A DNA stretch of 64,000 nucleotides from Actinomycetospora corticicola (GTDB lineage Bacteria > Actinomycetota > Actinomycetes > Mycobacteriales > Pseudonocardiaceae): positions 4,154,001 to 4,218,000 of the forward strand of contig NZ_JACCBN010000001.1 in NCBI RefSeq assembly GCF_013409505.1, given 5' to 3'. Each line of letters opens with the position of its first letter. Positions within the stretch are counted from its first letter, which is position 1. Position numbers and translations under genes: made by a program. Below the pieces are notes generated by a model that ran no database searches, was not told the origin of the DNA, and worked only from the letters and a program-made list of their open reading frames with translations. Below are positions 1 through 7,078 of this stretch, piece by piece.

Positions 1-61
1 TGTTCGGTACATCACGACCCTTCTTCTGCTCGGTACTTCCGAGTGAGCCCCGGGGATGGAC

Positions 62-931
62 TCACCTGATCAGCTGCCTAATCAGCTCAACACTTCTCTC
101 GTTGTCCAGAGAGTCGCTCAAGAGTCCCGCGAAAGCGCTGCGAAATTCGTCGACCTGACCCGACTCCTCGACGTAGTGATCACGACCGGCGGCCTCCACG
201 CAGACGATCACGGGGTCGTAGGAGGCCTGCCGCGGGAAGAAGATCGTCCACGGGCTGAGACCGTAGCGCCGAACCGGAGCCGAGAGAGGCCGTATCCGCA
301 GGTCGACGTTGTGACGCAACGCCAGGAGGTGCCTGAGTTGGGCGGTCATCACGCCGTCGTCGCCGATCCGGTGGAGCAGCGCCCCCTCGTCGAGAACAAC
401 TCGCAGCGCCAGCGGGTCGTCCTCACGAGCCAGGACCTCCTGCCGCTTCACGCGGACGTTGACCAGCCCGTCGATCGCGGAGTCCGAAAGCCCGTGCCGC
501 TCGGTGAGCATGTCCGTCAGGATTGCACGGGCGTACCCTTCGGTCTGCAGCAGACCCGGAATGACCGAGCAGAAATGGTGAATAGACGACGCTTCGGCCT
601 CGAGCGAGATGAAATAATCGAGGTCGCCCGGATCCGCATCGGAGAACGGCTGCCACCAGGCGACCGCTCGGGCCTCCTCGACCCAGCGCAGGATATCGGC
701 GCGCAGGTCACCCGACTCCATCCCGTAAACGGTGAGCAGGTTCCGGACGTCCCACGTCTTGGCGATCGAGTGGCCGGTCTCGAGTCGACTGATCTTCGAC
801 GCCGACCACTCGAGTTCGGCGGCCACCTGATCGAGCCGCAGGCCGGCCTCTTCACGCAGGCGGCGCAGGGCCGCGCCGAGTCGTCTGCGCACGACCACAG
901 GCCCGAAGGCGCCCGTGGACCCGGTGCTCAC
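62..931 (-). CDS. XRE-family regulator with DUF5753 domain
   Basis: Predicted cytoplasmic DNA-binding regulator of 289 aa. The N-terminal helix-turn-helix (about residues 12-65) contains the LRREEAG-like and SASKISRLETGH segments typical of XRE proteins. The remainder (about 95-285) has the FCSVIPGLLQTEGYA signature of DUF5753, a domain common in actinomycete regulators that often sit beside small partner proteins. I chose the GTG at 929-931 because the frame stays open upstream to 1174 only through sequence unlike this family, and 289 aa is the usual family length. A TTGCA/TGCAA inverted repeat lies 25 bp upstream. The gene is divergent from the small gene at 1107. Target genes are unknown. 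Confidence 0.85.
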   Translation of the reverse strand: MSTGSTGAFGPVVVRRRLGAALRRLREEAGLRLDQVAAELEWSASKISRLETGHSIAKTWDVRNLLTVYGMESGDLRADILRWVEEARAVAWWQPFSDADPGDLDYFISLEAEASSIHHFCSVIPGLLQTEGYARAILTDMLTERHGLSDSAIDGLVNVRVKRQEVLAREDDPLALRVVLDEGALLHRIGDDGVMTAQLRHLLALRHNVDLRIRPLSAPVRRYGLSPWTIFFPRQASYDPVIVCVEAAGRDHYVEESGQVDEFRSAFAGLLSDSLDNERSVELIRQLIR

Positions 932-955
932 ACGAACCCCCAAGATCGATGCAAG

Positions 956-968
956 TTGCACGCTGCAA
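956..968. promoter_or_regulatory. Candidate operator, TTGCA-CGC-TGCAA
   Basis: This is a perfect 5-bp inverted repeat with a 3-bp spacer in the 175-bp gap between the XRE regulator and the divergent small gene. GCAA/TTGC half-sites also occur immediately to the left (952-956) and near 1012. Position and symmetry fit an autoregulatory operator for the XRE protein. No binding evidence exists beyond the sequence. Confidence 0.35.
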
Positions 969-1106
969 AGAGGGCGTTGTGCACGACTAGTTCGATACAG
1001 CTCCCGCGCTGCAAGCGCGGAGATTAGCATCACAGCAGTCGGCATCTTGAACGAACCCGCCACCACGATCGGGGACGTCACGCCGATCCGAGGGGGTGTC
1101 ATCGAG

Positions 1107-1370
1107 ATGACCGCCGAGAACGGGTCCCAAGGACCGGCCACGCAGGGTAGAACCGTCGAGGGCTCCGACGTCATGGGCTGCTATCTCGAGCTGCTCGACC
1201 ACGCCTATCAGTGGGGCGTTCGACAGGCGCTCCTGCGCCGCCGCCTGGACCTGCTGTGCGACCGGGCCGGCGGGGAGGGTGCAGGGGCCGAGGACGTCGA
1301 CGAGCTCCTCGCCACGTGGCAGATGCTGCGCGCCTTTCCCGCGGATCGACCCCCTTCGCTCACCGCCTGA
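1107..1370 (+). CDS. Small hypothetical protein
   Basis: Encodes 87 aa starting at ATG 1107 (MTAENGSQGP). I do not recognise a family. The C-terminal half is helical and charged, with LLDHAYQWGVRQALLRRRLDLL and a DVDELLATW segment, compatible with a small helical soluble protein. It is divergent from an XRE/DUF5753 regulator; such regulators are frequently paired with a short neighbouring protein, but this one does not look like the usual DUF397 partner. No strong ribosome-binding site is visible. The call rests on codon structure and position. Confidence 0.4.
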   Translation: MTAENGSQGPATQGRTVEGSDVMGCYLELLDHAYQWGVRQALLRRRLDLLCDRAGGEGAGAEDVDELLATWQMLRAFPADRPPSLTA

Positions 1371-1460
1371 TCGAGGAGCGCGAGGTCCTGGCACGTAGGG
1401 CGGATGCGTATTACGCTGCGGTGCCACAATGCGCTCGTCGTAGCTGTGAGGGGTTCGTTC

Positions 1461-1745
1461 ATGCCGGATTCAGCGTCGCCCACGACGATCCGGTTCGATC
1501 CCAGAGACAGGGCACTGATCGAGGCCGTCGCCCACGCGTGCGACATGACCTTGTCGGAGTACATCCGAGAGGCCTCTCTCGCAGCTGCTCGCGGGTACCG
1601 GGACACGATGGGCATGGACACGGTGCTCGAGCGCGACCAGGCCTACCTCGAGGAGCGGGCCCGGCGTTCGAGTCGGAGCGCCGACCGCCGACGCGCTCTC
1701 CTCGAAGACGTTGCCACCGAGGACCCCGGTCGTCCTCGCGGCTGA
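1461..1745 (+). CDS. Ribbon-helix-helix (CopG/MobC-like) protein
   Basis: Encodes 94 aa from ATG 1461. Residues about 8-45 match a ribbon-helix-helix fold: a short strand (TTIRFDPRDRALIE) followed by two helices with the MTLSEYIREAS pattern seen in DUF1778, CopG and MobC-type proteins. The C-terminal 40 residues are highly charged. Members of this fold act as dimeric DNA-binding antitoxins, plasmid copy repressors or relaxosome accessory proteins. No toxin or relaxase partner is visible next to it, so the specific role is open. An in-frame upstream start at 1404 exists but adds residues outside the family core. It converges with the minus-strand gene at 1756. Confidence 0.55.
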   Translation: MPDSASPTTIRFDPRDRALIEAVAHACDMTLSEYIREASLAAARGYRDTMGMDTVLERDQAYLEERARRSSRSADRRRALLEDVATEDPGRPRG

Positions 1746-1755
1746 CTCGCTGCTT

Positions 1756-2166
1756 CTACTGCATGAATTTGGCGTCGTCGCGCCGAGATACCTGGGCCAG
1801 CGTCACGGCCGTGGCTGCGGCACCGACCCTCTCGCGCGCCCGCAGCATCCGATCGTCCTGTGAAGCAGTGCCGCAGTCCTGACCCTCGAGGCTCTGCAAG
1901 ACCTGGTGGAGACACGCCGTCGTGTTGACGATGCTCGTGATCCGCACACGGACCTCGGGCTTGGCCAGGACTCGGAGCGACTGGATGTAATAGAGCGCCA
2001 GCGCAGCGGTCGCCGTGAGGTCCTCGTCCTCGGAGCGGGCGCGGTCGACCCTGGAGAGGTCGAACGTGTGCCGTGCGGGAACGCCGAACGCGTCCCTGAC
2101 CGCCTCGAACATCCACGTCGCGTCGTCGTACAGAGCTATCAGCTCGGGCGGCTTCGCCAGACACAT
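1756..2166 (-). CDS. Hypothetical helical protein
   Basis: Encodes 136 aa from ATG 2166, preceded by a purine-rich stretch (gagggggc) that serves as a ribosome-binding site. The predicted protein is soluble and mostly helical. No family is recognised. It has a conspicuous RVDRARSEDEDLTATAALALYYIQSL segment, and the C-terminus is KFMQ. It converges with the ribbon-helix-helix gene with a 10-bp gap and is not obviously operonic with anything. The regular codon bias supports a real gene. Function is unknown. Confidence 0.5.
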   Translation of the reverse strand: MCLAKPPELIALYDDATWMFEAVRDAFGVPARHTFDLSRVDRARSEDEDLTATAALALYYIQSLRVLAKPEVRVRITSIVNTTACLHQVLQSLEGQDCGTASQDDRMLRARERVGAAATAVTLAQVSRRDDAKFMQ

Positions 2167-2267
2167 GTCCACGCCCCCTCGCCGGCCCCTCGGGCCCAGC
2201 TCCCGCCCCACGATCGGGTGACCAACCTAACCGACCGGTGAGCCAGGTCCGACCAACCTGTTGCACC

Positions 2268-2298
2268 TTGACTACCCGCCGGGCGCGACTCGTATGCT
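2268..2298 (+). promoter_or_regulatory. Candidate sigma-70-type promoter
   Basis: TTGACT at 2268-2273 and TATGCT at 2293-2298 are separated by 19 bp, in a conspicuously AT-richer patch than the surrounding DNA. The arrangement resembles a housekeeping actinobacterial promoter with a slightly long spacer. It would transcribe the small membrane protein at 2330. Confidence 0.45.
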
Positions 2299-2303
2299 GT
2301 AGT

Positions 2304-2318
2304 TGTATTACACATACA
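2304..2318. promoter_or_regulatory. Candidate operator, TGTAT-N5-ATACA
   Basis: A perfect 5-bp inverted repeat with a 5-bp spacer lies 6 bp downstream of the candidate -10 box at 2293 and 12 bp before the ATG at 2330. A repressor bound here would occlude transcription initiation. The cognate regulator is not known. Confidence 0.4.
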
Positions 2319-2329
2319 CGGGGGCCACC

Positions 2330-2638
2330 ATGCACAGCACCGTCCAGCTCGCCTCGACGTCGACCACGACGACACTCGATCAACCCGGTCTGATGGTGCT
2401 CGGCGTCGTGGCCGCCATCGTGCTCATCGCCATGTGGCGCCCGCTGCTGCGTCTCCTGCTCATCGCCGTCGTCGCCCTCGTGTTCATTGGCCTCGGCGTC
2501 GTCGTCAGCGCGACATCGACGCCTGCCGGCTCATCGCCGCCGGCGATCGATGCGCCGGCGACGCCCGGGACAGACCTGCGCGCGCGGGCGGGCACCCAGG
2601 GTAGGTCCCGAGCCGGGCGCTCGTGGCCGCCGTCATAG
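2330..2638 (+). CDS. Small membrane protein of unknown function
   Basis: Encodes 102 aa from ATG 2330, preceded by a G-rich Shine-Dalgarno-like run (gggggcc). Residues about 20-65 form one or two hydrophobic membrane segments (MVLGVVAAIVLIAMW and LLLIAVVALVFIGLGVVV) separated by RPLLR. The N-terminus is Thr/Ser-rich and the C-terminus is Pro/Arg-rich and probably disordered. It follows a recognisable promoter and palindrome. No family is recognised. The C-terminal end is the least certain part. Confidence 0.45.
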   Translation: MHSTVQLASTSTTTTLDQPGLMVLGVVAAIVLIAMWRPLLRLLLIAVVALVFIGLGVVVSATSTPAGSSPPAIDAPATPGTDLRARAGTQGRSRAGRSWPPS

Positions 2639-2725
2639 AGGTGGGCGTGTAGTCGATCGGCGGGGTCGGGCATCTCGACCCACCGATCCCGACACCGCTG
2701 CACGCACCTCCCGGAGAGCTACCTC

Positions 2726-3871
2726 ATGGCCGACCGCCACGTCCGCCCGTCCGACGACGGCTGGATCGTCGTCAAGCCCGCCGCCACCCGACCCAGCGCC
2801 CACGCCCCCACCCAGGCCGAGGCGATCACCCGCGCCGTCGAGATCGTCCGCAACGACGGCGGCGGCGCCGTGATGGTCCACGACCTGCAGGGGGAGCTCG
2901 TCGAGGCCGCCGACGTCCCGGTGAACACCCAGGACTCCGACCGCATCGCCACGGAGCTGTCGGCCGCCGCGGAGGCCGCGACGCCGGCGGTCGCCGACGG
3001 TGCCCCCGCCACCGCCCAGGCCGCCCAGGCCGGGGTGGAGGTCGCCGACCTCGACCAGGCCCGCCTCGAGGCGTCCGGCCAGAGCAGCGCCGCCGAGCGC
3101 GACGCCGCCCGGAAGAAGGCGAAGTCCGGCTCGAAGGCGTCGTCGACCTCCTCGTCCACCTCCTCGTCGAACGGCGCCGACGGTGGTCCCCGCGAGGTCG
3201 CCGACGACGCCGCGCAGCGCGCCGGCACGGTGGCCGACCAGGCCGCCGAGTCCGCCCGCACGGTCGGGGACGAGGCCGCCGAGACCGCCGACGAGGTCTC
3301 CGACGACGTCGCGACCACCGCCAAGAAGGTCCGCGGGCACGCCGCGGGCTCCGCCGAGCGCGTCGGCCGGACCGTCTCCGCCGGCGCCGAGCAGATCGCC
3401 GACGACGCCTCCGCCGCGGGCCAGTCCGTCGAGGCGGCCGCCAAGGACGCGGCCGACGTCGCCCGGGCCACCGGCCAGGAGGCGGCCGAGGAGGTCCGGG
3501 GCACCGCGCGTGAGGTCGCGGGCGAGGCCCGGGCCGCCGCTCGCCGGACCGCCGCCTCCGTGGAGGCCACAGCTGCCGACGCGACCGACGAGCTCCGCAA
3601 CACGACCCGCCGGGCCGCCCAGCAGGGCGCCCAGCTCGACGAGGAGCTCACCGACGCCGCCGACCGCGCGGGCCAGACGATCCACGCCTACACCGAGGCC
3701 GCGGCCGCCCCGCTCGACCAGCTCGCCGCAGCGCTGAACCCGGTCCGCATCACCGGTCGGCTGATCAACGTCGTCACCGTCGTCGGGCTCCGCATCGTCG
3801 GGTCGGCCACCGGCATCGGCACCCAGAAGGCGGACGAGGGCGCGCGTCGCCTGCAGTACGCCACCAGGTGA
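2726..3871 (+). CDS. DUF2188 protein with long alanine-rich repeats
   Basis: Encodes 381 aa from ATG 2726. Residues 1-65 match DUF2188 (RHVRPSDDGWIVVKP, TQAEAITRAVEIVRNDGGG, MVHDLQGE). Residues about 90-320 are low-complexity Ala/Asp/Glu/Arg/Thr repeats of roughly 11-residue periodicity (EAAE, ADDAA, VADQAAESAR), resembling LEA-like amphipathic helices or coiled coils. A more hydrophobic C-terminal stretch (GRLINVVTVVGLRIVGSATGIG) could associate with membrane. Such proteins are usually linked to desiccation or envelope stress, but no enzyme activity is implied. The gene ends 7 bp before the left end of the IS, so the insertion probably hit its terminator region. Confidence 0.7.
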   Translation: MADRHVRPSDDGWIVVKPAATRPSAHAPTQAEAITRAVEIVRNDGGGAVMVHDLQGELVEAADVPVNTQDSDRIATELSAAAEAATPAVADGAPATAQAAQAGVEVADLDQARLEASGQSSAAERDAARKKAKSGSKASSTSSSTSSSNGADGGPREVADDAAQRAGTVADQAAESARTVGDEAAETADEVSDDVATTAKKVRGHAAGSAERVGRTVSAGAEQIADDASAAGQSVEAAAKDAADVARATGQEAAEEVRGTAREVAGEARAAARRTAASVEATAADATDELRNTTRRAAQQGAQLDEELTDAADRAGQTIHAYTEAAAAPLDQLAAALNPVRITGRLINVVTVVGLRIVGSATGIGTQKADEGARRLQYATR

Positions 3872-3877
3872 CCTCCG

Positions 3878-3924
3878 GTCAGGTGAGCATTAACGGTCGC
3901 TATCGAGGCTGTCGGATTTTGTAG
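3878..3924 (+). repeat. Left inverted end of IS
   Basis: This 47-bp end is the inverted partner of 5480-5526. It begins GTCAGGTGAGCATTAACGG and reads into a divergent but alignable inner portion (TGTCGGATTTTGTAG). The outer part shares the TCAGGTGAGCA core with the hairpin at 7033-7078. Confidence 0.8.
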
Positions 3925-3944
3925 ACGGCTGCCACCGGTCCTGA

Positions 3945-5390
3945 TTGGATCTTGTGGTGGCTCGTGGGTTCCGTCCGGTCGATCGTGACACCGGGTTCTT
4001 GCTGCCCCCGGACATGCGGGACTGGCTTCCGGAAGGCCATCTGGCATGGACGGTGCTCGACGCGGTCGACGCGCTGGACCTCAGCGCGTTGACCGGGTCC
4101 TACCGGCTCGGTGGGCGGGGCCGGCGGGCCTACGACCCGGCGATGATGCTGGCGCTGTTGATCTACGCCTATGCGGTCGGGGAGTCCTCGTCGCGCCGCA
4201 TCGAGGCCCGCTGCGAGCACGACGTGGCGTTCCGGGTGATCGCCGCCGGGGACGCACCGGATCACAGCAGCATCGCCGGGTTCCGGGTCCGGCACCGGGA
4301 CACCTTCGCGGACCTGTTCGTCCAGGTCCTGCGGCTGTGTCGGGAAGCGGGGCTGGTCAAGGTCGGCACCATCGCCCTCGACGGCACCAAGATGCGCGCC
4401 AACGCCTCCTCCGGGGCCAACCGCACCGCCGCCGGCATCAAGGCCGCGCTCGACGCCGAGACCGCCCCTGACGCCGAGACCGCCCCTGGGGCTGGGGGTG
4501 ACGCGGCGGTGGTCGCCGAGCAGCTGCGGCGCGCGGAGGCGACCGACGCGGCCGAGGATGCCGAGTTCGGCTCCGATCGCGGCGACGAACCGCCGCCGGG
4601 GATGCGGGACCGGTCGGGGCAGCGGTCCCGGTTCGCGGCGGCCGCGGCGCGGATCGCGGCCCGCGAGGCGGCCGAAGCCGCCCAGCAGCAGGGGGCGCAG
4701 GCCCGCTACGAGCAGAAGGTCGCGGCGCGGGAGGCCTACCGGGCCGAACACGGCCGCAACCCGCGCGGGCGGCCCCCGAAGCCACCGGCCGCTCCCGATC
4801 CCGACCGCAAGCCGGGCCGGGCGAACACCACCGACCCGGACTCGGTGGTGATGGCGACCCGCCAGGGCTTCGTGCAGGGCTACAACACCCAGGTCGTGGC
4901 CAGCGAGGACCAGGTCATCCTGGACGCCGAGGTCGTCACCGACACCAACGACACCCAGCAGCTCGCGCCGATGACCCGCGCCGCGCTGATCATGCTGCGG
5001 CTGCTCGGGCTCGAGGTCCCGCACACCGTGCTCGCCGACGCCGGCTACTGGAACACCACCGCCATCACCGAGATGGACACCGCCCACGACCGAGGTCTCG
5101 GCCCGGAGCCGGTGGTGCCGCCCGACCGGGCGGCGCTGCGACCCGAGCCCGGCGGGCACGACCCGCAACGCCAGTCCACCCGCGCCCGGCGCATGCGTGA
5201 ACGGCTCCGCGAACCCGACCGACGCGCCCACTACCAGCGCCGCTCCGGGATCATCGAACCCGTCTTCGGGCAGATCAAGCAACGCACCGGCGACCGGTTC
5301 CGGCTCCGCGGACTGGCCGCGGTCAACGCCGAGTTCAAGCTGATCGCGATGACCCACAACCTGCTCAAACTCCACGTCGCCAGCCCCTGA
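3945..5390 (+). CDS. IS1182-family transposase
   Basis: Encodes 481 aa and catalyses transposition of the surrounding element. The N-terminal DUF772 domain (about residues 20-110, with AYDPAMMLALLIYAYAVGE and DHSSIAGFR) is followed by a DDE nuclease core. The catalytic acids are probably Asp in ALDGTK (about 148), Asp in VLADAGYW (about 367) and Glu in GIIEPVFGQIK (about 445). Between them lies an Ala/Arg-rich, low-complexity insertion (about 190-290) common in actinobacterial members. The frame opens with TTG at 3945; GTG at 3954 is an alternative start. The frame is intact, so the element may be active. Confidence 0.88.
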   Translation: MDLVVARGFRPVDRDTGFLLPPDMRDWLPEGHLAWTVLDAVDALDLSALTGSYRLGGRGRRAYDPAMMLALLIYAYAVGESSSRRIEARCEHDVAFRVIAAGDAPDHSSIAGFRVRHRDTFADLFVQVLRLCREAGLVKVGTIALDGTKMRANASSGANRTAAGIKAALDAETAPDAETAPGAGGDAAVVAEQLRRAEATDAAEDAEFGSDRGDEPPPGMRDRSGQRSRFAAAAARIAAREAAEAAQQQGAQARYEQKVAAREAYRAEHGRNPRGRPPKPPAAPDPDRKPGRANTTDPDSVVMATRQGFVQGYNTQVVASEDQVILDAEVVTDTNDTQQLAPMTRAALIMLRLLGLEVPHTVLADAGYWNTTAITEMDTAHDRGLGPEPVVPPDRAALRPEPGGHDPQRQSTRARRMRERLREPDRRAHYQRRSGIIEPVFGQIKQRTGDRFRLRGLAAVNAEFKLIAMTHNLLKLHVASP

Positions 5391-5479
5391 ACCGCTGGGT
5401 GGCGGCGCCCTCCGGGCGCCGCCACCCCGCCATCAGCAACCCGCCGTCAGGAATCACCTACCGCGGGGCAGTCATCGAA

Positions 5480-5526
5480 CTACAAAGTTCGACAGGCTCT
5501 ATCGCGACCGTTAATGCTCACCTGAC
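5480..5526 (-). repeat. Right inverted end of IS
   Basis: This 47-bp segment is the inverted partner of the left end at 3878-3924. The outermost 23 bases are identical, and five mismatches fall in the inner half. The transposase stop at 5390 lies 90 bp inside. Confidence 0.8.
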
Positions 5527-5544
5527 GGAGCCACACCCGGCCCC

Positions 5545-6984
5545 TCACCGGGCGCGGGCGCTGACCTCGGGACTGCGCGGCCCGACGGCGCCCCGGTCGT
5601 TCATCGCCGCGACCTGGAAGTACGCCGTAATGCCGGCCGCGACCGACGTGTCGCGCCACGCGCACGTCGCCGTCCGGCAGACCAGGACGCCGAGCACCGT
5701 CTCCCGCCCCGGCGCGGTGCCCCGCAGGATCACGTACCGGTTCACCGGGCTACCGCCCGTCTGTGCCGGGGCCGTCCAGCGCAGGACGATGCCGCGGGTC
5801 GGGTCGGTCGTCGCGGTCACCGCGGTCGGTGCGCCGGGCACCGTGGGCGCCGGCGTGGTGGTGGTCGGGCGGGTCGTGGTCGTCGGAGCCACCGTGCTCG
5901 TCGGAGCCACCGTGCTCGTCGGAGCCACCGTGCTCGTCGGAGCCACCGTGCTCGTCGGAGCCACCGTGCTCGTCGGAGCCACCGTGCTCGTCGGAGCCAC
6001 CGTGGTCGTCGAGACCGGAGTGGTCGTCGGCGCCACGCTGCTCGTCGGCGCCACGCTGCTCGTCGGCGCCACGCTGCTCGTCGGCGCCACGCTGCTCGTC
6101 GGCGCGACCGTCGTCGGCTTCGTCGTCGGAGCGACCGTCGTCGTCGGCACCGGGGTCGTTGTCGGCGCCGCGCCGCACACGAGGTCGCCGTCGAGGTTCC
6201 CGTCCGAGTACTGGGCGAGAGCCGCCTTCGCGCCCGTGAAGCTCGTGCCGCAGTTCTTCGACGCCGCGTCGACGGTGGAGAGCCCGGCGATCCACAGCGG
6301 CGCCGACTCGAGCGCCCGCTTCGGGGTGAACGCCTTGGCCCAGCCGCTCCGGTAGGTCGCCGCATTCGACGTCGAGTAGCCGCCGGTGATCTGCCCCCAC
6401 TGGTAGCTCGTGGAGTAGATGCCGACGGTGCCGATCCCGCCGCCGACCAGCGCGTCGAGCGCGCCCTGCAGCGAGGCCGCGTTGGCCGCCGGGGTGCCGT
6501 TCCAGCTGTTCGCGAGCTCGACGTCGAGCCACCAGGTCCGACCGGTCACCCCGCTGCCGAGGGCGTTCCGGGCGATGCGCAGCGAGTCCTGCCCGCCGTG
6601 CCAGCCGTAGTTGTAGGCGCACCCCGCGTCGGAGGAGGAGTTCCGGTCGGTGCACAGCGCCGGGTCGCGCGTGCCGCTCTGCGACCAGTAGAAGGTCGAG
6701 ATCGCGCCCGGGTTGCCGGTGTTGACGTAGAGGTCGGCGCCGTTCGCGGTGCCCGACGCCCACGCGTACTGCGCGGACAGACAGGGGTTGGCGGTCGACA
6801 CCTTCCCGCCGTTGACTCCCACGATGCCGAACCGCCCCGTCGTCGGGAGGGCCGTACCGCACTGCGGGTAGGAGACGTCGTGCCCGACCGTGCCGCTCGG
6901 CGCGGAGACCGCCCAGGCCGTGGCCCCGCCGGCGACGACGACGGCCACGGCGAGCACCAGGGCGAGCCACACACGGCGAGACAC
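5545..6984 (-). CDS. Secreted glycoside hydrolase-like protein with repeat linker and FN3 domain
   Basis: Encodes 479 aa and is predicted to be exported. A signal peptide covers about residues 1-27 (SRRVWLALVLAVAVVVAG, cleavage near AWA). Residues about 33-265 form a TIM-barrel-like domain resembling the glycoside hydrolase-like (GH25/DUF1906-type) family: GHDVSYPQCG, FGIVGVNGG, WLDVELANSW and GIYSTSYQW. The WLDVE acidic pair is the likely catalytic region. A Thr/Pro linker follows, built from VAPTSS and VAPTST hexapeptides (about 290-355). A fibronectin type III-like domain (about 375-479) ends the protein. A role in cell-wall or extracellular polysaccharide turnover is inferred. The gene stands alone between the IS and an acyl-CoA synthetase. 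Confidence 0.75.
   Translation of the reverse strand: MSRRVWLALVLAVAVVVAGGATAWAVSAPSGTVGHDVSYPQCGTALPTTGRFGIVGVNGGKVSTANPCLSAQYAWASGTANGADLYVNTGNPGAISTFYWSQSGTRDPALCTDRNSSSDAGCAYNYGWHGGQDSLRIARNALGSGVTGRTWWLDVELANSWNGTPAANAASLQGALDALVGGGIGTVGIYSTSYQWGQITGGYSTSNAATYRSGWAKAFTPKRALESAPLWIAGLSTVDAASKNCGTSFTGAKAALAQYSDGNLDGDLVCGAAPTTTPVPTTTVAPTTKPTTVAPTSSVAPTSSVAPTSSVAPTSSVAPTTTPVSTTTVAPTSTVAPTSTVAPTSTVAPTSTVAPTSTVAPTSTVAPTTTTRPTTTTPAPTVPGAPTAVTATTDPTRGIVLRWTAPAQTGGSPVNRYVILRGTAPGRETVLGVLVCRTATCAWRDTSVAAGITAYFQVAAMNDRGAVGPRSPEVSARAR
5886..6110 (-). repeat. 18-bp tandem repeats encoding a Thr/Pro linker
   Basis: Two blocks of 18-bp units lie inside the secreted glycosidase-like gene. About seven near-identical units (ctcgtcggagccaccgtg on the plus strand) fall at roughly 5886-6005, and about four units of a variant (ctcgtcggcgccacgctg) fall at 6030-6105. 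They encode VAPTST and VAPTSS hexapeptides. Because units are in frame and nearly identical, copy number should vary by slippage without breaking the frame. Confidence 0.85.
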
Positions 6985-7032
6985 GCCCCGATGTCGATCC
7001 CGCCGTCGGAACGGTTACGGGCGACCTCCGAT

Positions 7033-7078
7033 CAGGTGAGCAGTAAGTGGGGCTATAGCCCCACTTACTGCTCACCTG
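7033..7078. terminator. 46-bp perfect palindrome, terminator-like
   Basis: Two 23-bp arms are exact inverted complements with no spacer (centre ggcta/tagcc). The stop codon and last three codons of the acyl-CoA synthetase (TAA at 7065-7067) lie inside it, so the hairpin would form at the very end of that message. It also lies just upstream of the glycosidase-like gene starting at 6984. No U-tract follows, as is common in actinobacteria. Confidence 0.75.

Larger units (their letters stand above)
3878..5526 (+). mobile_element. IS1182-like insertion sequence
   Basis: The element of about 1.65 kb is bounded by inverted ends at 3878-3924 and 5480-5526 that match at 42 of 47 positions, the outermost 23 bases identically. 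It contains one transposase gene. The sequence outside the two ends (ctccggtca on the left, tgacggag on the right) is itself nearly inverted-complementary, so the target looks like a palindrome or terminator hairpin. No obvious direct target duplication is seen. The exact tip of each end is therefore uncertain by a few bases. Confidence 0.8.

Noticed and set aside
5886-6110. Possible CRISPR array
   Set aside because: The repeats are 18-bp back-to-back units without spacers and translate into an in-frame Thr/Pro linker.
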